A stretch of DNA of 64,000 bases from Centrapalus pauciflorus. Lineage: Eukaryota; Streptophyta; Magnoliopsida; Asterales; Asteraceae. Location of the stretch: contig JAANYP010009665.1 in the NCBI GenBank assembly GCA_020465985.1, positions 697,001 to 761,000 of the forward strand, given 5' to 3'. The notes beneath the pieces were generated by a model. The model did not search any database. It had not been told where the DNA came from and worked only from the letters and a program-made list of their open reading frames with translations. Below are positions 58,301 through 64,000 of the stretch, one piece after another (position 1 is the stretch's first letter; every line of letters begins with the position of its first letter). The position numbers and the translations under genes were made by a program.

Positions 58301-60587
58301 ATTGACCCTGAGTTAGTGGCATGGCTAGGATTTTGATTTTAGGGGGCAAAAAACTTGTCAAATAACAAGTATCATAGAATAACAATAAAACATACGGGTA
58401 CAATAAAATTGTCTATTTATAGGACATCGTTTTCACATAACACTCTTACTTAAATAAATTTTTAAAATTGAACTTTAACTAAAAGTTTCATGTAATTCTT
58501 GTGAAATAAAAGAGTCTATTCTTTTTTGCTTTCTCGTCATTGTGCAGCAAATTTCACAAATTAATACAAACAATTCTTATCGAGTTATTGGTACCAACAC
58601 TTGCTCAAAAAATAATTCAGCTATAAGAACTTAAATTGGACATATCATTACTAAAGAAAAACAACTATAAATTAGGTGGCGGATTTATTGTTGTTTGATG
58701 TATCCTAAATCAATCAATTTTAAGCTAAAAGTAGGCTGAAAAATGAAAAACAAGCAAAAACGGTAACAAAACTAAATTAACAAGAATAAAGACTCACTTG
58801 AGTATCTTCATCCATTAGATCAACCCAATTTGCCTTTGATCTTGTGCCTTCACCTTCACCATCAACCATTGTTGTAAACTTGCAAAGCTATAAAGCTGGA
58901 CGTGCTCAAAATTATTTACATGTGCATCTCAGAATTAGTTTTTGGTGAAACAGATTAGTTTCAATTGTTAGGTGAAACAGATTTCCTAAATCAATTAATT
59001 TCTTAATCAATCACACCATTTTCATCAAAATTATTTACATGTGCATCTCATCTATTTTTGGCAATCAGTTTCATCTTCATCATTTTTGGTTTTTAATTGA
59101 ATTTTGGGATATCTACCAGACCCAAACCAATAAAATAATAATACAAACCAAAAACCAAACCTATTGAAACAGGTTTAGTACCACTCCAATTCCATTTTAG
59201 ATTTGATCCCAAATCAGTCTATGAACCGAATGAAAACTTGGGTTTTTCTAAATTAAAATTTACAAGTATAAAAGCAAAAAACAATGTCAATCAAACACAA
59301 AAAATATTATTTTATAAAGCAAAGAGTTTTAACCAATTACTACAACTTTGATCATATAGTAATGTACTTAGAAGATCATATAGTAATGTACTTAGAAGAT
59401 CACTTACGCCACAGATTCATCACATAATATATATACTACAAGTTTCACTAATTAAGTTTGGATTAATATAATTTAAGGACACCAATTCTATCTCAACTTT
59501 GATTAAGAAAAGAGATTACATCACACATTAGTTTTGTGCAGTACCAGTGTCGAATATGTTGCAAAAATCAGGACCAAAAATCAGGTTTTTTAAAAGCCAC
59601 ACAAAAGAGAAGAAGATGTTTCTTCAAAGTTCAAAGTATTATATGGAGGCAAAAAAAGAATTGTGTAACCTGTCTTGAGTAATGTCAAACTTATTGCTGT
59701 GATTGTAATTTGCAAAAGCTGATTTTTGGTCCTGATTGTAATTTGCAAAAGCTGATTGTAATTCACAGGGGTGGCCAGATGTTAACATTTAAAGGGAACA
59801 ACAAAAGCTGAATAGTAGTTCAAGAAATACAAGCATACCATTAGTGTATATAAATTATATAAACTTTTTTGAACATCAAAAGATTTTGCAACAGTCTATA
59901 AAGATACCCAATCCAAATTCATCAAGAAAACAATGAAATCACTTTATCATAGGTGCTGAACAGAGAATGCGATACCTTGGTGCTGAACAGAGCCAATAAA
60001 TTTGATTGGCAGCCAGGAAAAATCGATGAGACGATCGTCGGAGACTTTGAGTTTTTTTCTGATAGTCTGAAAATTTGCCTGATATGAATAGAACGTTGCT
60101 AGGTTTTATAGAAATTGAACTTAGAAATCGATTTTGCTAGGTTTTATAGAAAATGAAGAAGTTGAATATCTGATACTTATACCTTGAATCTTTGTAGTCT
60201 GATATGAATCGACGTTAGTGAATGGAGACTTTGAGTTTGAGCACCGTCGATCCACACGCTGGCACGCTTCCCACCAGCCACCGTCCAGTCGTCCATCAAC
60301 CCAACAGTCGGTGACTCTTCGATTCCATCATCCAGCGTTCGCTTACCTCTTCGTCTTCCAGAGTCCAGAATGAGTGAACTGATGAACGTGAAGGAAATAC
60401 CAGAGAGGCAAAAGCGTGGGGCTGCGTGGGGGTGGTTCGGTTCCGGGTAATTCCCGAACCCGGTAGGACCGAATACCGAACGAAGCAAAGAAATGAAACC
60501 GAGGACCGGACCATTATTATATAATCGGTCCTATTCGGGTTCGGGACCGGTTCGGTTCGGGAAAATGGTCCGCATATAACACCCCTA
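55330..60587 (-). mobile_element. Full-length hAT transposon, 5258 bp
   Basis: It is bounded by the perfect 12-bp inverted terminus TAGGGGTGTTAT and by the perfect 8-bp duplication GAGGTAAT (55322-55329 and 60588-60595). Next to each terminus are GC-rich words built on CCGGACCGG, CCGAACC and GGTTCGG, likely transposase-binding subterminal repeats. It encodes a five-exon transposase on the minus strand with one nonsense codon. The 1.7 kb between the start codon and the right end is full of short direct repeats. Confidence 0.93.
55723..58869 (-). pseudogene. hAT transposase (BED zinc finger), one in-frame TGA
   Basis: Exons on the minus strand: 58869-58798, 58113-56964, 56802-56116, 56043-55843 and 55769-55723, in total 2157 nt or 718 codons before the final TAA. 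All introns are GT-AG and all phases agree. Domains in order: BED zinc finger (CKYC with HVPKC), the catalytic region beginning at TTD, then VDNASSNDKAI, the C-x2-H motif in RCMAHILSLIV, an acidic spacer, and the C-terminal dimerisation region with ISTVASESAFSTSGRVLDPY. Codon 228 is TGA (57504-57502) where relatives have a tryptophan, two residues after the first catalytic aspartate; a TGG-to-TGA change explains it. The frame is open for the remaining 490 codons, so the lesion looks recent. Translation would give only the DNA-binding part. It would cut and paste the element and related MITEs if active. Confidence 0.88.
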
Positions 60588-60595
60588 GAGGTAAT

Positions 60596-61556
60596 CATGG
60601 TGCAAAATTTTTAAGGTGGTCTAGCATCGTCAAAGGGCTCTCAGAATTTTTATCGTGTAATATGTGCGGATCTCTAAACCTTGGCGTGGAACTTTAAAGG
60701 GTTTACATGGATATTATTTAGCCAATGATTTGCTGCTCGAGAAAGACTCCAAAGCCGGAAAACTTATTGAATTTCCACTTTCACTCGATCCAGGAGGACC
60801 GAAGGAGGTGATTTCGGCCCTTCAAGCAAACGTGTCGAATAGACCGATAACCAGAAGATCAAATTTATACAATTAATTTTTTCCCCAAGAACACAGTTTG
60901 TTTAATACATCTTTTGTATAGTTTTCATCTTAATTCAAAAAAAAAAAAAAAGCGTACTAACTTAATATTTTTAATTTGAGTTAGTTCAACACGTCGAACC
61001 AGTTAGGTTAAAATTACTACATTAGGACTATCATTTTGATTATTTCAACATGAGCTTTCTAAAAAGCTTAGATTAGTAATTAACTAATTATTTCTTATTT
61101 ATTTTTAACTAAAAATTTATAGTTTCTTATGTCTGATTCAGTAATACAAAAAAAGTAATGTTTTAATCAGACTTTCACTGTCGTCTATTTGGGATTTTGG
61201 GTTATAGAAAAAGATCAAAGATCACTGAAGACTGATATCTGAAACGTTTATCATAATTCAAAAGCTACTGGATCACCTCTTGCTCCCACAGATCTCCTCT
61301 CACGGTTGTTCGATTCCGCCGGTGCTCTCACCGTCTCCGCCCTCTTCTCTCTGGTGACTCATCTCGCGACTCTACTCATGTATTCAGGACCGGAATCGTC
61401 GTAATCGTGAAGCACCGTTGCTATCCTTATTCCGGTGAACACATCCACTTCTCTCACCACCGACGGCTTCTCTCTCCATACCGGCGTCTCTGCTCATCGA
61501 TTTCCCCTACCTGTTCCACACCGACGACGGTTCCTCTCCGTCTGTTTCTTCTGTCG
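60596..61556. other. Spacer and upstream region of the LisH/CTLH gene
   Basis: A 70-codon plus-strand frame at 60664-60876 (ending PITRRSNLYN) matches nothing I recognise. The CT-rich sequence at about 61260-61556 is a likely 5' untranslated region of the next gene. Confidence 0.4.
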
Positions 61557-61676
61557 ATGGATGGCTCTAATGAATCTGTATGTGATTTCTGATTTCGATT
61601 TGCTGTATATGATTTCTGTTAGCTTCGATTTAAGGTATATAGTTTCGATTTGGATATATGAATGTATGTGAATTCT

Positions 61677-61708
<32 letters not shown>

Positions 61709-63879
61709 AGCTTCTGATGCCTGTGATTTTGATTTATCATACATCAAATTCACTGCATATGATATGTGATTTTTGATTCTCTGTTATGATTTTTCGTTTT
61801 AATTTGTGTTGGCGTCTGTTCCATTTCTAGTGATTGAGTAGAAGTTCTATTCTGGCATCTAGTAGTAGCCCTAATTTCTTCTTTTTCAAGTTTGAAAACC
61901 AGATGGATTGGAACATGTTTTCAAATTAAAATTGATTCTCTAGAGATACAAAATGGTTTCATCATGTATGTGCTTTTGATCATGGCATGAATTTGCGAGT
62001 GACATGCTCTCGCTGTGAAGAAGTGAAGATATGACATGGCATATGGAGAGCTTTTCATCAATATAATTTCATGTGAACATTTTGAGATTGTTTTTTATAA
62101 ATCCTATTTGAACCTTCTACCATTTTTGTGTCATGATATTATCGCCAAGGGTACAGGTGGTCTCCAAGGTATTATCACCAAGGGGACTGACTTGGTACCA
62201 TTCATGCCTACTAAGAGTTTGTTTCTATATTACGTAGCAACAATATACCTTTTAGTTCAGACAATAATGACATATTATCTGTTCTAGTATGTGATTCTTT
62301 TATGTCTTTATCCCCAATTGGAAGCCTAATGCCTTATGCCCTAATCCAGTCTGGTTTTCTAGGAGAAAGGTTATCCTTGCATGCATACCAAATGCATATT
62401 TGTAAGCTTAAGTTGTTAGGAAATCCTGGGAGTAAATCTTCTTTTGTCAGTCAATGGATATGCCCTCACCATATTCACTTGCTTGTACGACTTGCTTTTG
62501 GGGGAGAGGCCAAGGATAATTACCAACCAATAGTATGGTTGCAACTTTGTGCAAACAAATTGCAACTATTTTTCATTTTTTGATGTTGCATATCATGGCA
62601 TTAACACTTTTTAACCTGGAAGAAATCCATTTTTTGTTCATGATGTTATGCTTTTAGGGTGAGTTATCTTATACTATCTTCTAAATTTAGTTTCCAACTT
62701 TCTCTGATGAACTTGGCAGAAAGTCAATGACAATGTCAGCCACAATATTATCCTATCGTATCTCGTACACGGTTGTTTTAAAGACACTGTGGAATCACTT
62801 ATTGCATCTACTGGATTGAAAGTATCTGATGCTCAGATGGAGAACATGGAGAAAAGAAAACGTAAGGGTGTTTTACTCCTGTTCCCTTGCAAGCTTATGA
62901 TCCCTTTTAATGTTGCTTAAGAGTCCTGGGCTCGATCCATATCTAAATGATTATAACATGTTGCATCGTATTTCATGTTATGCTATTATTTCTCTTGGCA
63001 CCCTTCCCACTTCTTATATGCAAATAATTTCTGTTGCCCGGAGTTAAGTATTTTGAGAGATTGATTGGTCCCTTATGTTTAACATAACATTCCAGGAATT
63101 TTACACTTTGCATTAAAGGGCAACGCGCTGGATGCTATTGCTTTGACAGACCAGGTTTCACCTGATATACTTAAAAGTAACGAAGACCTGCGCTTTGATC
63201 TTTTGAGCCTTCACTTTGTTGAACTTATCTGCTCGAGGAAATGGTGAGCACAGTAATATTGAATTAGTTTATTTTAAGCTTCATGTAATATTTTTTTATT
63301 TAATGTACATATTCCGTGGCAGCACAGAAGCTATTGAATTTGCTCAGGCCAAGTTGACCCCTTTCGGGAAGGTTCAGAAATATGTCGAGAAGCTCGAAGT
63401 ACAATTTTGCATGGAAGAAAATCATTTTTTTAAAGTTTTTTATTTTATTAATTTCATAGGAGATTGGTATATGAACAAGTTCCTTCGATGCAGGATTTTA
63501 TGGCCCTACTAGCTTATGAGGAACCAGAAAAATCACCTGTGTTTCATCTAGTTAGCTTCGATTACAGGCAGCAGGTTGCAGACATCTTGAACAGAGCAAT
63601 TTTGGGTGGGTATTTCTTTGTACCTTTTATTTATGCATCTTATGTGTGTAATTGTTTCTTTAGTTTTAACGTTAGACTTTTTTCTTCTCTTCCCTCTGCC
63701 CCTCTCCCACAAAAAACTTCTTTTTAAAAATTTTCCTTACTGATATGTGCTCTTAAATAGTTCTTATGCGATTCATGTTACTTTCAGCACATGCAAGCTT
63801 GCCAAGTTACTCAGCTCTGGAAAGGCTAATACAGCAGGCAACCGTAGTTAGACAATGCTTGAGTGAAGAACTCGGAAAG
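61557..63879 (+). CDS. LisH/CTLH-CRA domain protein, At1g06060-like, 3' incomplete
   Basis: Coding exons: 61557-61577, 62720-62861, 63096-63243, 63323-63398, 63494-63605 and 63788-63879, giving 197 residues in phase with GT/AG introns throughout. The last donor (AAG then GTAAAT) shows that a short final exon lies beyond the window. Residues about 13-40 (HNIILSYLVHGCFKDTVESL) are LisH-like. Then follow the CTLH part (GNALDAIALTD, FDLLSLHFVELI) and the CRA part (AIEFAQAKLTPFGKVQKYVE, DFMALLAYEEPEKSP, YRQQVADILNRAILAHASLP, VVRQCLSEELGK). Arabidopsis At1g06060 has this layout and about 213 residues, so perhaps 15-20 residues are missing. CTLH/CRA proteins related to RanBPM and GID8 form ubiquitin-ligase scaffolds; membership of this one is inference. 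The 21-bp first exon is the least certain part. Confidence 0.88.
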
Positions 63880-64000
63880 GTAAATTGAAACTTTATTGCT
63901 TTGTTTTGTTTCATATACTTATGCTAAGCATGTCACTCAGTTTGTGGATTAGTGTCTCATTTGATCATCAAACGATAGGACCAATATTAGCTTTAGCTTG

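Noticed and set aside
60664..60876. 70-codon frame after the hAT element
   Set aside because: No recognisable domain, and no splice or promoter context. ITRRS faintly recalls gag-pol linkers but is too short to call.

Overview
This is nuclear DNA from a flowering plant, almost certainly a eudicot. Spliced genes have plant homologues, the plant transposon superfamilies are all present, and the background is AT-rich with long dinucleotide microsatellites. The daisy family is my weak guess from the flavour of the repeats; nothing in the window proves the species. Three host genes stand in a landscape made mostly of nested transposable elements. Layout: 1-3.7 kb is the 3' half of a Ty1/copia retrotransposon with its LTR. 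5.5-6.2 kb is a dead LINE tail. 7.2-21.9 kb is a dense cluster of short inverted-repeat elements (PIF/Harbinger-type with TTA or TAA target duplications, a hAT MITE, CACTA remnants and hairpin elements in TA repeats). Into one PIF-type MITE an apparently complete, very young Ty3/gypsy chromovirus has inserted (9507-18033). 22-23.1 kb holds a gypsy gag relic and a tRNA-derived SINE. 23.9-31.0 kb is a four-exon gene on the minus strand for a plant AKAP17A-like protein; its introns hold a solo LTR, hairpin elements, a hAT MITE, a tandem duplication and microsatellites. 31-37.4 kb is mostly AT-rich sequence with MITE and CACTA remnants. 37.4-39.4 kb is a PIF/Harbinger-type element carrying only a broken Myb/SANT ORF1. 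40.98-42.12 kb is an intact single-exon F-box/kelch gene. 44-53.5 kb is repeat upon repeat: hAT MITEs, two Mutator-like elements with long inverted ends (one stuffed with three TA-flanked hairpin elements, one holding GC-richer possibly captured sequence) and a 1.7-kb solo LTR related to the young gypsy element. 55.3-60.6 kb is a full-length hAT transposon whose five-exon transposase is interrupted by a single TGA. 61.56-63.88 kb is the first six exons of a LisH/CTLH-CRA protein gene that runs off the end of the window. The host genes show no sign of working together: a putative RNA-processing protein, an F-box substrate adaptor and a CTLH/CRA protein. Everything else is explained by mobile DNA and simple repeats. 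I did not find a convincing undescribed molecular system. The most interesting material is the families of hairpin elements bounded by dinucleotide repeats, a tail shared by the SINE and the LINE, the near-intact hAT transposon and the nested insertions whose target duplications can be read base by base. Exon boundaries were derived by hand from GT/AG sites, reading phase and family resemblance.
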